Positions 12,262-24,769 are shown, numbered from the stretch's first letter. The stretch: DNA of 64,000 nt from Macrotis lagotis (GCF_037893015.1 NC_133658.1:170618659-170682658), one strand, 5' to 3'. A program made the numbers and translations. The notes: generated by a model from the letters alone, not told the origin.

Positions 12262-13614
12262 CTACCCAGCAAAACTGAACATCCTCTTTCAGGGGGAAAA
12301 GATGAAATTTCAATGAAACGGGACTTTCAAACTTTCCTATTGAAACAATCAAAGCTGAACAGAAAGTTTGGTCTCCAAATTCAGGACTTGGGGAAATCAT
12401 AGACAGGGAGGGTGAGAAGGGCTAACTGCGAGGAATTTAATGATATTGGAGGAACTGCTTGTATTCCTGTATGGGAAGAAGATACTGATAACTCATATGA
12501 ACTTCCTTATTTATAAGAGCTGTTAGAAGGAGCACATATAGACAAGGCATAGGAAGGAGCTGAATATAATGATATAATATAGTAAAAAGATGGAGTCAAT
12601 GAATGATAAAGGAAAGTACTGGAAGGAAGAGAAAGGAGAGGAAGAAGGGGCTAAGATAGTTCACATAAGAGTCAAGAAAAAGTTTTTTCAATGGAGTGAA
12701 ATGGGAGAAGGCAAGGGGAAATGACTGAGCCTTCATTCTCATCAGAAATGGCTCAGAGAGGAAATAACATACACACTTAATAAGGTATAGAACTCTATCT
12801 TACCCTAGAGAAAAAGAAGGAAAAAAGGGATGGGATAAGGGAGAATGGGGGAGGAAAGGGAAGAATAGATGATAGGAGAGGGAAGATCGTGGGAGAGGAT
12901 ACTCAGATACAACACACTTTTGGACAGGGTCAGGATGAAAGGAGAGAAGAATAGAATAAATGAGAGTAGGGAGGAATAGAGTGGAGGGAAATACAGCTAG
13001 TAATAGCAACTGTGGGAAAAATATTGAAGCAATATCTCTGGTGGACTTATGATAAAGAAGGTAACTCATCCGCCAGAGACAGAGCCATTAGAATCTGAAC
13101 ATAGACTGAAGTATATTTTTTTCTCTCTCACTATTCTTGAGGTTTCTCATCTTCTTGGGGGGGAGGGGTATGTTTACTCTTATAACAAAATTATTGCAAT
13201 AATATAAACCAAAAGAATGACTGAGTTCATAATAGCAGCCTCTGACATCAAAGGAACACTACCCCCATCTCTGGGGTAATCCTTAGCCATCCTACTCAGG
13301 ACAGATAAATTCAAAGGCATCCAATATAGTCTTACTTCTCTAGCACAGGTTCTTAATTTTTTGTGTGTCCTAGAACCCTATGGCAGTCTAGGAAAGCCTG
13401 GCTCACTCCTCAGAGCAATATTTTTAAATGCATATAATACACTAAATAGGATTACAAAAGATATCAACTATACTGAAATGATTATTGAAATCTTTTTAAA
13501 ACCAATTCACAGACCTCCCCCACATCCCATGATACTTATCCATAGATTATACTGGGTGAATCTTGAGTTAAGAATTCCTGCTATATAATTTGGAACTATT
13601 CCTAATAATAAATA

Positions 13615-14160
13615 AAACTGTGTATACGTTTTGATTCAGAAATACCACTACTAAGTATGTATCCCAAAGAGCTCATAAAAAAAGGTAAAAATTCACATAT
13701 ACAAAAATATTTATTGAAGCTTTTTTTGTGTGTCAAAAGGAAATTGAGGGGATGCCCATCAATTGGGAAATGGCTTAAGATATATATATGCTCTGTAAGA
13801 AATCATGAATGGGTGATCTTCAGAAAAGTCTGAAGAGATTTCCATGAACTGATGCTGAATGAAGTGAGCAGTATTAGGAGAACATTGTACATATTAAACA
13901 ACTATGATAGCCTTAGATCTTCTCAGCAGTACAATAATCAAAGATAATTTTTTCCCCTTTTGTTGTGATTCTTCTTTCACAAAATGACTAATATGGAAAT
14001 GTTTAACAAAGTTATACAAGTATAAGTTATATTAGATTACTTGCTGTTGAGAATGGAGGAAGAGAAGGAAGGAAGGGAAGGAAGGGAGAAAAATGTGGAA
14101 CTCAAAAATCTTACAAAAAATGAATGTAGTTAGAAAAATAATTAATATTTTTTAAAAAAG
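13615..14160 (+). mobile_element. L1 3' end fragment
   Basis: It carries the typical marsupial L1 3' region: ccactactaagtatgtatcccaaag, cccatcaattgggaaatgg, tgaactgatgctgaatgaagtgagcag and a G/A-rich stretch before the end. 5'-truncated, with no coding capacity. Confidence 0.8.
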
Positions 14161-15261
14161 AATTCCTATTCTATATTGATGTATTTGTAAAAGGTGTCTA
14201 TTCCCTCTGTCTACCTAAGTATAAAAAATTTTCCAAGAAACAATTCTTCGATGTCATTACATGAAGGGTGACTATTTTCTAGATTACTCTGCAGAATCAG
14301 TTCAAGATTAGAACCCAAGAGTGCAGGAGAGGAGAGTATATATCTTCTTATAAATTTTGTTTAATCAAATAATCTACTGGATGTCATTATTAAATTCTGA
14401 AGTTATATTAGAAGTAGATATGATTATGCTTTTGTTCCCTAAGATCCAGAACTAAACTAATCCTGGCATATATACTTTTTTTACATAATAGGTTAAGGAA
14501 AATACTGCAAGAGCCATGGTAGAACAAAGGATTAATATTTTATCCCCAGAAAAGTTATAATTCAAATGAAATACAAATATGTTAGGAATAAAATTTCAGT
14601 ACAGCAATTAATCAACAAATATGCATCAAGTGCCTATTATGTACCAGGGACTATGGAATATATAATGCCTATGACATAGTCCCCATTCTCAGAAAGTTTA
14701 AAAACCTAAATGTTTTTGAAATCATTTTTAAAAAGAGTATATTTTACACTAAAATTCATCAATCATCTTGAAAAAAATTTAAATTTGTTCTTAGGAAGAT
14801 AAATGCACAAATGCATTGAAAGTTTCTCACAAAATCACCTACCTCTTAAAGTATTTAAAGGCATACCTTAATTCCAAAATTAAAATGAATTTAAATATTT
14901 TTATTATTTTCAGAAAATTGCATAAGTTCCCTAGATGAAAGAAGAAAATTCCAAGTTAAAACTAATAGATATAGTTTAAATAGAAAAGAGAGGATTACTT
15001 TAGATAAGAGAATACTACAAAATTCAATGGAAACCATGAAGTCAAAGAAGCCAGAACTATAAGCAGGGATTCCATAGAGTTACTGTGGAGATTACTGTCT
15101 AATCCAAATTACAGCAGTATCATCATCTATAAAATGAGTTGGTTATACTATACAGAGACAATAATTGATTATAATTCACTGATATTAACACAAAGTTTCA
15201 TGTGCAGTTATAATGAATGATCTTTCAAATAGCACCAATTTAAATTGAGTTCATATCTTAC

Positions 15262-15352
15262 ATGTGTTCCAGCTCTTTCTGTGTATCTTCCATAGAAATA
15301 CCCAGCAATACACAAATGCCCCGTCCAATGGAACTTATCTGCTCCTCTCCAA
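15262..15352 (-). CDS. DTD1: DTD1 coding exon 2
   Basis: This 91-nt exon reads V-GEEQISSIGRGICVLLGISMEDTQKELEHM, following residue 14 of exon 1. It matches human DTD1 (VGGEQISAIGRGICVLLGISLEDTQKELEHM) with conservative changes. The acceptor is a TAG after a short pyrimidine stretch and the donor is GTAAGA, both on the minus strand. Phase: exon 1 leaves one base (G) that makes the Val codon, and this exon ends with AT of a Met codon completed by exon 3. The segment belongs to the beta-barrel core of the D-Tyr-tRNA deacylase fold and carries no catalytic motif itself. Confidence 0.96.
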
Positions 15353-15664
15353 CTAAGAAAAAAGTAAAAAATAAAAATAAATCAAAATTAAATTAAATTA
15401 TAGCTGCAAGCAACAATTGTAACAAAACTTTTCACTATCCATAATGTCTTGAGCACTAGGAGTATGTAATACAAAATAGTAGGAGCTAAAGAAATAATCA
15501 GTTGTGTTTCTCTGTTAAAAAAAAATCTTATATAAGTAAATGAAAAAGGAAATGTACTATATACATAGTAACAGCAATATTGCAGGATCATCAGCTGTGA
15601 ATGACTTACCTTTTCTCAGCAAAGCTGTGACCCAATATAATTCTGAAAGATTTATCATAAATAA

Positions 15665-15905
15665 CACTATCCAACCCAAAGGCAGAGCTGATGATATCTG
15701 AATATAGATTGAAGCACACATTTTTTTACTTCATTTTTCTTGAGGTTTCTCTTTTTTTTTAGGGGGGGGGGTTATGTTTATTTTTACAATATGACTATTG
15801 TGGTAATGTTTTTTATGACTACACATTTTTAGCCTATAACAAATAACTTGGTTTTGGAAGTGAAGTGAATCTTGAAACTTGTTTTTGTACTTAAGCAAGG
15901 GAAAA
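15665..15905 (+). mobile_element. L1/HAL1 3' end fragment
   Basis: It shares the order gcagagctgatgatatctgaa, tagattgaagcacac, cttgaggtttctc, poly-G and gttatgttta with the 3' end of HAL1 copy 3 (13075-13180). Short and 5'-truncated. Confidence 0.65.
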
Positions 15906-16080
15906 ATGAAATGGTGGGGGGGAAAGAAATAATCAACCAAATTTACCTTTCATTCCTATTTCATATGTGGAGAAAGTACTAAATATTTAGACAGAATGGT
16001 AAATTACAAATCAAGGCATAAGGTAAATCATATTTAAAAAATTTCCAAATTTGCATTTTTCTACTTTAAAAAAGGTAAGA

Positions 16081-16245
16081 GAGGCAGCTAGGTGGTGCAG
16101 CAGATAGAGCACCAGCCCTGGAGTCAGGAGTGCCTGAGTTCAAATCGCGCCTCAGACACTTAATAATTACCTAGCTGTGTGGCCTTGGGCAAGCCACTTA
16201 ACCCCACTGCCTTGCAAAAACTTAAAAAAAAAAAAATAAAATAAA
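16081..16245 (+). repeat. SINE
   Basis: Full-length copy (gaggcagctaggtggtgcag to ccttgcaaaaactt plus poly-A). Confidence 0.92.
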
Positions 16246-17384
16246 GTAAAACAGATAAGAGCTATACCTTAGGGACATCATTGGACTAAATAAAAACAAG
16301 TCATAATTTTCTTCTTTTCAGAAAAAAAAGTTAACAAATAACAGAAATTACAATAGCACAAGCAAAATAAAATTTCCATACAGGACAAACACCCCCAGTT
16401 CCTCCAACAGATAAACAAGAGACAGGGTTTCAAGGAGCCTCCCAATTCTGTTTTCACTCCTCCTATCACTTCTAAAATGTGGCTTCTATTATATTCCAAG
16501 AATATAACAATAAAAAGGACACGTATATAAATGCATATATAATTATATTGTATAAACACATATAATATATGAATATATTCAAATACACACATAAATAAGA
16601 GAAGAGAGAGTAAGAGAATAAATTTTATAGCACACCCAACCAACATTACAAGCACTGTTATAAGAACTTTGGGGGGGGGGCAGAGCCAAGATGGTGACAA
16701 GAGAGGATCATCTCTTAGGCGCTCTCTCATAAAACTTCTAAACTAAGGACTCTAACTAAACTTTTGAGAGACAGAACCCACAAAGGGACCCAGTGAGGCA
16801 GTTCTCCTACTCAAGGTAACCTGAAAAAGAGCAGAAAGGCTCTGCTCCCTGGGGTCGGAGGGGCGGCCTGCCGGAGAGGTGGCCTGCCAGAGCCAAAGAA
16901 CTTCAGCCTCCTGGAGGCAGCCCCAGGGTGCTGGGAGCCCCGGATCACAGCAGCAGGGGAGTCTCCTGAGCTGCACCCCGGGGAGCACCGACACAAAGTG
17001 GGGGAACAGCGGGGGACTTCTGTCAGAGCACGCAGAGCCCAGCCCTCAGGACACACAGCCAGCAGTGTGGTCTTTCAGCAGCCCAGATTCTAAACAGAAG
17101 CAGGTGGAGCCGGTAAGCAGGAGCCCCCAGGGCATGAGCCCATTGAGCTGAGGGAGGGGAGTGAAGAGAGACTGCTGAGCTCTGTCCTCTGCCTCTGGAA
17201 CAGGACTCTGGGGCTCTGACCACATTCAGATCCTGATCCCAGTCTAGGCCCCCCCATAGAACAACAGGGGCCCCCCACCTCAGCCCCGTGGCAGAGGGGG
17301 GCACTTATGGTCATTCACAGACCAGGAGGGAGGACAGAACCTCACACACTGAGACCCCTGTGGGAGTGCCCCAAAAGCTCAGGA

Positions 17385-17541
17385 AGGGGGTGGCTAGGTG
17401 GCAGTAGATAAAGCACTGGCCCTGGAGTCAGGATTACCTGGTTTCAAATCCAGCCTCAGACACTTAATAATTATCTAGCTGTGTGGCCTTGGGCAAGCCA
17501 CTTAACCCCATTGGCCTTGCAAAAACCTAAAAAAAAAAAAA
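17385..17541 (+). repeat. SINE nested in HAL1 copy 2
   Basis: Flanked by the duplication aaaagctcaggaag. Inserted upstream of ORF1. Confidence 0.93.
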
Positions 17542-17580
17542 GCTCAGGAAGCACCCCAAAAACAGGCTAAGGCTGGGAAA

Positions 17581-18600
17581 ATGAGCAAGCACAGAAACAA
17601 GAGGAACACCATTGAGAAATACTTTGCCTATGAGCCCAAGAAGGATCAAAATATTCAGTCTGAAGATGAGGAAGCACAAGCTCGTGCATCTAAAGACTCC
17701 AAGAAAAACAGAAATTGGGATTAGGCTATGACAGAGCTCAAAAAAGACTTTGAAAATCAAATGAGGAAGTTAGAAGAAAAACTGGGGAAAGAAATGAGAG
17801 AGATGCAGGAAAAACATGAAAATGAAGTCAGCAGCTTAGTCAAGGAAATTCAAAAAAATGCTGAAGAAAATAGCATGCTAAAAACCAGCTTAGGTCAAAT
17901 GGATAAAACAGTTCAAAAAGTTATGGAGGAGAAGAATGCTTTAAAAAGCAAAATTGGCCAGATGGAAAAAGAGATAAGAAAATTCTCTGAGGAGAACAAA
18001 TCCTTCAGACAAAGAATGGAACTCAGGGAGATTGATGACTTTACGAGAAACCAGGACTCAATATTTCAAAACCAAAAAAATGAAAAATTAGAAGAAAATG
18101 TGAAACATCTCATTGAAAAAACAACTGATATGGAAAACAGACTTAGGAAGGATAATTTAAAATTTATTGGAATACCTGAATGTCACGATCAGGAAAAGAG
18201 CCTTGACATCATTTTCAAAGAATTACTACAGGAAAATTGCCCTGATATTCTAGAAGCAGAGGGCAAAATAGAAATGGAGAGAATCCACCGATCCCCCCGA
18301 GAAAGAGATCCCAAAAAACCAACCCCTAGGAATATTATAGCCAAGTTCCAAAACTCCCAAGTCAAAGAGAAAATATTACAAGCAGCCAGAAGGACACAGT
18401 TCAAATATCGTGGAGCTGCAGTCAGGATCACACAGGACTTAGCAGCAACTACCACTGGAAGCTCGTAGGGCTTGGAATATAATATTCCAGAAGGCAAAAG
18501 AGCTTAGAATGCAGCTACCTTAGAATGAACTACCCAGAAAGGCTGAATGTCCTCTTCCAGGGAAAAAGATGGACTTTCAGTGAACCAGGGGAATTTCAAA
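17581..18600 (+). pseudogene. L1/HAL1 ORF1 pseudogene, copy 2 (longest)
   Basis: ORF1 starts at 17581 (MSKHRNKRNTIEKYFAYEPK). A single stop (tag, 17722-17724) replaces the Gln codon that copy 1 has at this place. After it the frame is open for 246 codons (17728-18468), covering the long coiled coil (repeated ENSMLK, EEKNALKSKIGQMEKEIRK) and the RRM/C-terminal domain. A frameshift near 18450 destroys the final residues. This is the best-preserved ORF1 in the window, but it is still not intact. Confidence 0.88.
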
Positions 18601-19646
18601 TGTTCCTGTTGCAAAGGCCAGAGCTGAACAGAAGGTTTGATCTTCAGATACAGGACTCAGGTGAAGCATGGAGAGTGGAGGAGAGGGGGGAAGTATGAGG
18701 GACTTAATGAGGATGAACTGCATGTATTCCTGCATAGAAAAATGACACTAATAATACTCATATGAACCTTCTCAGTTAATAGAGCAGGTAGAGGGAGCTT
18801 TTATAGATGAAGCAAAGGAGAAAGCTGAATTTGAAGATAAAATATGGTGTAAAAATGGAGTCAATAGGAAAAAGGGAAATGTAATGGGAGAAAGAAAAAG
18901 GAGAGGGGGAATAGGCCAAGATATTTCATATAATAAGATTTTTCTTTATTACAATGATATGGAAGGGGGGAAGGCAAGTGGGAATGAGGGAATCTTTGCT
19001 CTCATCAGAGGTGGCTAGGAGAGGAAACAGCATATATACTCAATGGGGTATAGACATCTGGAGTAAGAAGGAGAGAAGGGGGATGGGGAAAGGGGGGAAT
19101 GTGAGTGATGGAGGAGAGGATGGACCATGGGGGGGGAGAGTGGTCAGATATAACACAGTTTCCTTTTTACTTCTAGCAAGGGGCTGGGATTGGATGTCCT
19201 GTCCGGGACCAAAGGGCCAGGTGGATGCTGGGCCTAAGGGGTGGTAGCTGTTCGTGGCCCCAGGACCAGGGATCTGTCTGCTGTGCCACTCAGCGACCCT
19301 ACAGCAGAGTCAGAGTGAAAGGAGAGAGAGGAAAATATAGTACATGGTAGTGGAGAAATACGAAAGGAGGGAGTTGTGATCAGCAATAGCAAAGGTGGAA
19401 AAATATGGAAATAACTTTTTTCAATGGACTTACCATAAAGAATGTGATCCACCCGCGAAAATAAAAAAAACATTATCTCATTTATGGTACTATATTTGGA
19501 TGGGAAGAAAAGCAATATGGTCAATGCCTTTCATTCCATGCTTTTCAGTTGCATTCACCTATGCTCTGCTAAGTAGTCTAAGATTTTTAATCTGTGTGTT
19601 TGTTTGGGGTTTTTTTGTATCAAATGATGGTAATAAATTTAACCTG

Positions 19647-19677
19647 ATATATGTGTGTGTGTGTGTATGTATGTATG

Positions 19678-19754
<77 letters not shown>
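19647..19754. repeat. (TG)n(TGTA)n(TA)n(CA)n microsatellite
   Basis: A compound dinucleotide tract with about 60 bp of uninterrupted TA in the middle. It creates spurious Tyr/Ile-rich open frames on both strands. Confidence 0.95.
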
Positions 19755-19984
19755 GCCTCTACTTGGCTTCTACTGTTAACGAAGTATACATGAACAATAT
19801 GCTTAGGGATAGATATTTCATCTGTAATCAAGAAATAAAGAAACTCTGTAACATCCAAATGAGCATAGAATTATTAAACAAAAGACTCCATGAGGAATTA
19901 AAAAGATGTCAAATATAAAAAAAAGAACTTTTCAAATATTTTCTAACTCTTTTCTAACTGCAGTCCTCTAAATTGCAAAATTCC

Positions 19985-20100
19985 CCTTTTACAACTGAGG
20001 AAACAATAAGTTACATGATTTGCTTAGAATCACTGAGCTGCATTTGAATTCAAGTCTTCTTGACTCTAAATCTGGGGTTCTATACATCTCACCCAGCTGT
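19985..20100 (-). repeat. MIR/CORE-SINE-like fragment
   Basis: The signature acaactgaggaaac...cactgagctg...tttgaattcaagtcttcttgactc is an old mammalian SINE in reverse. Confidence 0.6.
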
Positions 20101-20779
20101 TTGTCACACAGAAAATGCTATATAAATGTTTATTCCCTTCCTCAAACATATCCCTCTGACAAAACTTTGGAAAACTGTAAAAGCAATGTGGCAGAAACTA
20201 GAATATAGAACATCTTACTTGATATACCAAAAGAAGATCCAAATGGATTCCTAACTTAGAAAGTGTCATCATAAACAAATTAGAGAAGCATAAAAGAAAT
20301 TACCTATCAGATCTACAGATAAAAAGAGTTTATGAGTAGGAAAGAAATAGAGAGGATCACAGAGAGTAAAATGGACAATTTGATTACCTTAAATTTAGAA
20401 GTTTTACACTAGCACATTTAGAAGAAAATCATATAAATGGGGGGGGGGGATCTCTGCAGCAAGTTTCCCTAATAAAGATCTCATTTCTAAACTATATAGG
20501 GAATTGATTCAGAGTTATAAGAAACATATAAGAGAATAAGAGCTATTCCTTGAGAGAAAATGATCAAGGGATATGAACGAGAAGTTTTTAAAGGAAGAAT
20601 TATAAATTCACTAATAATTACAACAATTCTTAAGGTACTACCTCACACCCCTCATATTCACAAAGTTATTCAAAACAGGAAAAAAGGAAATAACAAATAT
20701 TTGAGGAAGGGAATAAATGTTTACACAGCAATTTTTGTGTGATAAGAATTGCAGGAAAACAACCCTAAAGGGCTAGAGA

Positions 20780-21650
20780 AAACAGGTGAATTTACTTTTT
20801 CCCCTTACAGTGGAACTGTGCTCTGGAAAACAATTTGAAACTATGAAGGAAAAGCTATTAAACTATGCCTACCCTTTGACCCAGAGATATCACTACTAGT
20901 TCTGTATCCCAAAGAGATCAAGGAATGAGGAAAAGAACCCATGTTAAAAAAAAAAATTATAACCCCTCTATTTGTGGTAAAGAATTGAAATAAGGAATTG
21001 GAGAGGATGGTAGAAAGGAGAATACCTATCAATTCGGGAATGGCCAATCGAGTTCAAATTAACCAATAAACAGTTATTAAGCACCTACATCGTACCAGGC
21101 ATTGCACTGAGCACAGTATATGAATGGGACAGAATGCTATTATGCTATAAAATGACAAAAAGGGTGTTTTCAGAGAAATCTGGGAAGATTAGACTAGCAT
21201 GAACTGATGATGCTAACCGAAGTGAAAAAAATCAGAACACTTTATACAATCAGAACAATATTGTAAAGAAAAACAAACATGAGGGGTGGCTACGTGGCAC
21301 AGTGGACAGAGCACCGGCCCTGGAGTCAGGAGTACCTGAATTCAAATCTGGCCTCAGACACTTAATAATTACTAGCTGTGTGGCCTTCGGCAAGTTGCTT
21401 AACCTCATGGAAGGAAGGAAGGAAGGAAGGAAGGAAGGAAGGAAGGAAGGAAGAAGAAAGAAGGGAGGGAGGGAAGAGAGAGAGAGAGAAAGAAAAACAT
21501 GGAAGACTTAGGAACCCCTATATGCACAGTGAAACTGAGATCAATACAAGGAACAACTACAATTCCATAGGTCTCACAATTAATCATGCTACCAACCTCC
21601 TGATACAGAGTTGATGGTCTCAGAATAAAGACTGAGATTTTTTTTTGCAT
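20780..21650 (+). mobile_element. L1 3' end fragment, interrupted by a SINE
   Basis: L1 3' signature (cctaccctttgacccagagatatcac, gtatcccaaagagatcaaggaa, catgaactgatgatgctaac) continuing after the SINE with cagagttgatggtctcagaataaagactgag. Confidence 0.7.
21283..21496 (+). repeat. SINE with (GGAA)n tail
   Basis: SINE body 21283-21408 lacks the usual ccttgcaaaa end and passes directly into a GGAA/GAAG/GA purine microsatellite (21409-21496). The tail has probably mutated and expanded. Confidence 0.9.
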
Positions 21651-21789
21651 ATGGTTAATGTGAATATTTATTATACATGGTTGTAATAAAGATTTTGCTT
21701 TTCCTTTTTTCTCATTTAGAGAAGAAGGAGTGGAGATGTGGAATTACACTTTTACAATTTATGATATGTGTGCAAAATTCTGAATACTA

Positions 21790-22050
21790 GTATCTTAGAT
21801 TTGTTAAAAGCCTTTTGTTCAATCTTTTTTCAGTCATGTTCAATCAAACTCTTTTGAGTTCCCATTTTGGATTCTCTTGGCAAAGATACAGTAATGGTTT
21901 GCCATTTCCTTCTCCAACTTATTTAACTAATGAGGAAACTTGGAGTTAAGAAATTTGCCGGGGGTCACACAGCTAAGTGTCTGAGGCCTGATTTGAACTC
22001 AGGTCTTCCTGATTCCAGGTCCAGAGTGCCAATCACTAAGTTCCCTGGCA
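21790..22050 (-). repeat. Older SINE, CORE-SINE-like
   Basis: Reverse old marsupial SINE: tttcagtcatgttcaatcaa, gtttgccatttccttctcca, ggtcacacagctaagtgtctgagg, cctgattccaggtccag. Confidence 0.65.
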
Positions 22051-22059
22051 ACACTATAT

Positions 22060-22600
22060 GCTATAGGGGAAGATAATATATTCACACATATACAAGCATG
22101 TATATAAAATAAGTGTAGGATAATTTCAAGAAGGAAATACTATCAGAGGGCAGGAGATAATTCAAGGAAAGGTTCATGTACAAGGTTGCATTTGAGCTGA
22201 GATCTGAAAAACACTGGGAATTCTAAGAAACAAAGGTAAGGAGAGGTCATTCCAAGCAAGAGAAAAAGCCAGTGCAAATACACTTAACTGTGAGACAGAG
22301 AATCACAAATAAAGAAGAGGAAGTAGGTTAGTTTGTCTTGAATATAATCTGAATAAAACAGAAATATTAGGTAATGCTAGAAAGGTACACTGAAACTAGG
22401 ATTAGACTATGAAGAGCATTAGCCATTAAAGGAGGGGGGAAATTTTTGAGGGTTTATTTTTTTTTTATTTGATCCTAAAGCTAATAGAGAGTCACTGGAA
22501 TTTATCAAGGAAAGGAAATGCTATTGTCAAGCCTGAATTTAAAAAAAAAAATCACTTTGGCAGTAATATATATGGATGATGACTTGGTAAGAGGAGAAAT
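22060..22600 (+). repeat. Old interspersed repeat, family not assigned
   Basis: Contains phrases shared with 42640-43430 and 56490-56960: gagctgagatctgaaaaacac, gaaggtcattccaagcaag-like text, tgaagagcattag, gatcctaaagctaatagagagtcactgga. A dispersed ancient element is likely. Confidence 0.55.
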
Positions 22601-22689
22601 CTGAGACAGAGAGAAGAATTTAAATACTGCAATAAAGTATAGGTGATATGATTAGCATGATAATTATTGATAACACAGTTATAGAGCTT

Positions 22690-22870
22690 TAATTCTTACA
22701 TCAAGTATTATTGAAGGCACAAGTATTATCTTCATTTTTGCAAAAGAGAAAAGTGAGGTTCAGAAAATATAGGTGCCCTGTCTGTAGTCACAGAGCTAAT
22801 AATTACTGAAGGTGGGAACCAAATTCCTGATTCCAAACCTACCACCCTCTCTTATCTATACTACATTACC
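22690..22870 (-). repeat. MIR-like fragment
   Basis: Reverse MIR-type text: attatcttcatttttgcaaaagagaaa, cacagagctaataattactgaag, ccaaattcctgattcc. Confidence 0.55.
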
Positions 22871-22949
22871 CTATGCAGAACTGCCATACTCTCTCCTCTG
22901 TAATAATCAAAAAAGAATCAAGGAATGACAATTTAGGCTATTTGAAATA

Positions 22950-23178
22950 AATATCACGTTTACTCTTAAACAAGAATATTTTAGTAATGTGTAAATAAAA
23001 ATACATATATTTTCTCCTTGACATGCAAGCTCTGGAATTTGGCTATAATATTTCTGGGAGTTTTCATTTTGAGACCTCTTTCTGGAGATGTTCAATGAGT
23101 TCTTTCAATTTATATTTTATCCTCTGGTTCTAAAATATCAAGACTCAGTTTTCTTTGATTTCTTAAAATATGTTCCCA

Positions 23179-23209
<31 letters not shown>

Positions 23210-24085
23210 GCTCATAGCTTTCAGGGAAGTCCAAGAATTCTTAAATACTCTCTCCTGGATTTACTTTTGTTTTTTTTCCCCAATAAGAAATTTCAAAATT
23301 TCTATAATTTTTCCTTCTTTCAACTTTATTTCATCATTTCTTGATGTCTCATAGACTCATTAGCTTAAGGAATTATTTTCTTCCCTCCTACCTCCCTTTC
23401 CATTTGGTCAGTTCTACTTTTTATGGAGTTGTTTTCTTCAGTAAGTTTTATAAATGTTATCCCATTTTTTATACTGCCTTTACCAAGCTGTGGATTCTTT
23501 TTTCATTATTTTCTTGCATTAAGCTCTTTTTCCCACTATTTCTTTTTTTTTTTCCCTATTTTATGACTTTGTACTCTTATGTAAGAGTCGGGATGCTCCT
23601 TTATTATCCCAAGTTTCTTGTGTCAGGCACTGGGGCCAAGCCTGTAGTTTGGCAATGGGGCCTGCCTGCTGGCTTGTCCTAGGGGACAGAGCTTCCCTAT
23701 ACGGATGAGGGCTTGGTCCGGGCCTGCCCCAGGGGCAGGGCCTCACTTCTGACTTGCTCTAGCAATAAGGTATTGCTGGAGGCTTATAATGGAGAGCGGG
23801 CATCATTGTGCTAGTGGTCTGCCTGGACTGCTGGCTTGCCTTGGAGGTGCTAGTGTATGTTGGGGTGAACCCTCAGCAACAGGCTTCCTGGGGTACTGCC
23901 TACCACTGCTGTCCACCAAATGAGCTCCTTCCCACTCCAGGAAGAGAGATCTTTACTACTGACTATCCAAGATGTGCAGGGCTGATAAGTTGCTGCCCAC
24001 TTCAAAACTGTTTCAAAGTTGTTTGGAGGAAAATATGGAGTTCTCTGGGGAACTCCTGCAGTCAACTCCACCATCTTGGCAACAG
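22950..24085 (-). mobile_element. L1 5' region with ORF1 remnant, reverse
   Basis: Read on the minus strand it starts with an L1-like 5' end (gccaagatggtggagttgac from 24076) and a GC-rich 5' UTR. It then passes into ORF1 coiled-coil coding remnants, for example minus-strand text around 23405-23430 reading ENNSIKS. There is no open frame of useful length. A T23 run lies at 23186-23208. Confidence 0.65.
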
Positions 24086-24094
24086 ATGAACTGG

Positions 24095-24280
24095 AAATAA
24101 CATTAAAGCAACCAAACAGCAGAGAGGATAGAGCATTAGGCTTGGAATCAGGAAGACTCATGTACATGAGATCAAATCCAGTCTCAGCCATTTACTATTT
24201 GCCTCAGTTTCCTCATCTGTAACATGTGCAGGTGAAGGAAACAACAAACCACTCCAGTATCTTTGTCAAGAAAGCCCAAA
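24095..24280 (+). repeat. Older SINE, CORE-SINE-like
   Basis: Forward copy of an old marsupial SINE: agcattaggcttggaatcagg, cctcagtttcctcatctgtaa, gaaacaacaaaccactccagtat. Confidence 0.65.
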
Positions 24281-24283
24281 ATT

Positions 24284-24441
24284 CAGGCAGCTAGGTGGCA
24301 TAATGGATAAAGCACCGGCCTTGGAGTCAGGAGTATCTGGGTTCAAATCCGGGCTCAGACACTTAATAATTACCTAGCTGTGTGGCCTTGGGCAACCCAC
24401 TTAACCCCAATTGCCTTGCAAAAACCTAAAAAAAAAAAAAA
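24284..24441 (+). repeat. SINE
   Basis: Full-length; target duplication aagcccaaaat on both sides. It is inserted at the 3' edge of the older SINE. Confidence 0.93.
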
Positions 24442-24769
24442 GCCCAAAATAGGGTTAGGAAGAGATGGATATAATGGAAAAGATTGAACAGCAACAATAC
24501 TTTGGGCTCTGAGGCCACATTCTAAGAACCATTACCTAGGATTTTCAATTAGACTTATGGCTAAAACCACTTATAATTTGACTTCCCTCTATTTGGAAAG
24601 GGAATTTCTTGAAACCAGGCTCGATCTTATTTTTCAAATTGTATAACTAGGTGCACACAGTAAGCATTTAATAATTTTTTCATTCATTCACTGATATTTC
24701 ATTAAAGGAAATGATAACCTATTTGTAACTTTTAGCTAGATCATCAATTTAGTCGCAAAAAGTGCCATA

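Larger units (their letters stand above)
11254..12300 (+). pseudogene. L1/HAL1 ORF1 pseudogene, copy 3, split by two SINEs
   Basis: ORF1 opens at 11254 and is cut at 11412 by a SINE with a long TA tail. It resumes near 11670 in broken form, with an open C-terminal stretch at about 11829-12090 (RNIIAKLQNSQVKEKILQAAR and VRITQDLAASTLRA). A second SINE at 12092 then interrupts it before the last residues. The coiled-coil part is mostly missing between the two. Confidence 0.8.
10554..13228 (+). mobile_element. HAL1-like element, copy 3, with target duplication
   Basis: The insertion is bounded by the duplication agaatgactgagttc at 10554-10568 and 13214-13228. It contains an L1-type 5' region, one ORF1 and a 3' region but no ORF2. 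Two SINEs (11412 and 12092) are nested inside. It is more diverged from copies 1 and 2 than they are from each other, and its ORF1 start (MSKQKKNKNLMIENYFGP) differs clearly, so it represents an older subfamily. Confidence 0.85.
963..15261 (-). other. DTD1: DTD1 intron 2 (14.3 kb)
   Basis: The intron runs between coding exons 2 and 3 on the minus strand, from a GTAAGA donor (15261-15256) to a TTTTCAG acceptor (965-963). It holds two HAL1-like elements, an old L1 with ORF1 and ORF2 remnants, several SINEs and an L1 3' end, all listed separately. The stretches 5190-6220, 10111-10550 and 14165-15260 carry no exon I can support. Near 14600-14710 there is a short old-repeat fragment of the type seen at 42640. 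Confidence 0.85.
16671..19457 (+). mobile_element. HAL1-like element, copy 2
   Basis: Close relative of copy 1: same 5' start (gcagagccaagatggtgacaag), same ORF1 and same post-ORF1 region with a reverse SINE-like module at 19163-19300. It stops matching copy 1 near 19455, about 700 bp short of the copy 1 end, and I find no convincing target duplication. It may be 3'-truncated or rearranged. There is no ORF2. Confidence 0.82.

Noticed and set aside
19395..19918. Open frames with Tyr/Ile and Cys/Val repeats on both strands
   Set aside because: Translation of the TG/TA microsatellite.
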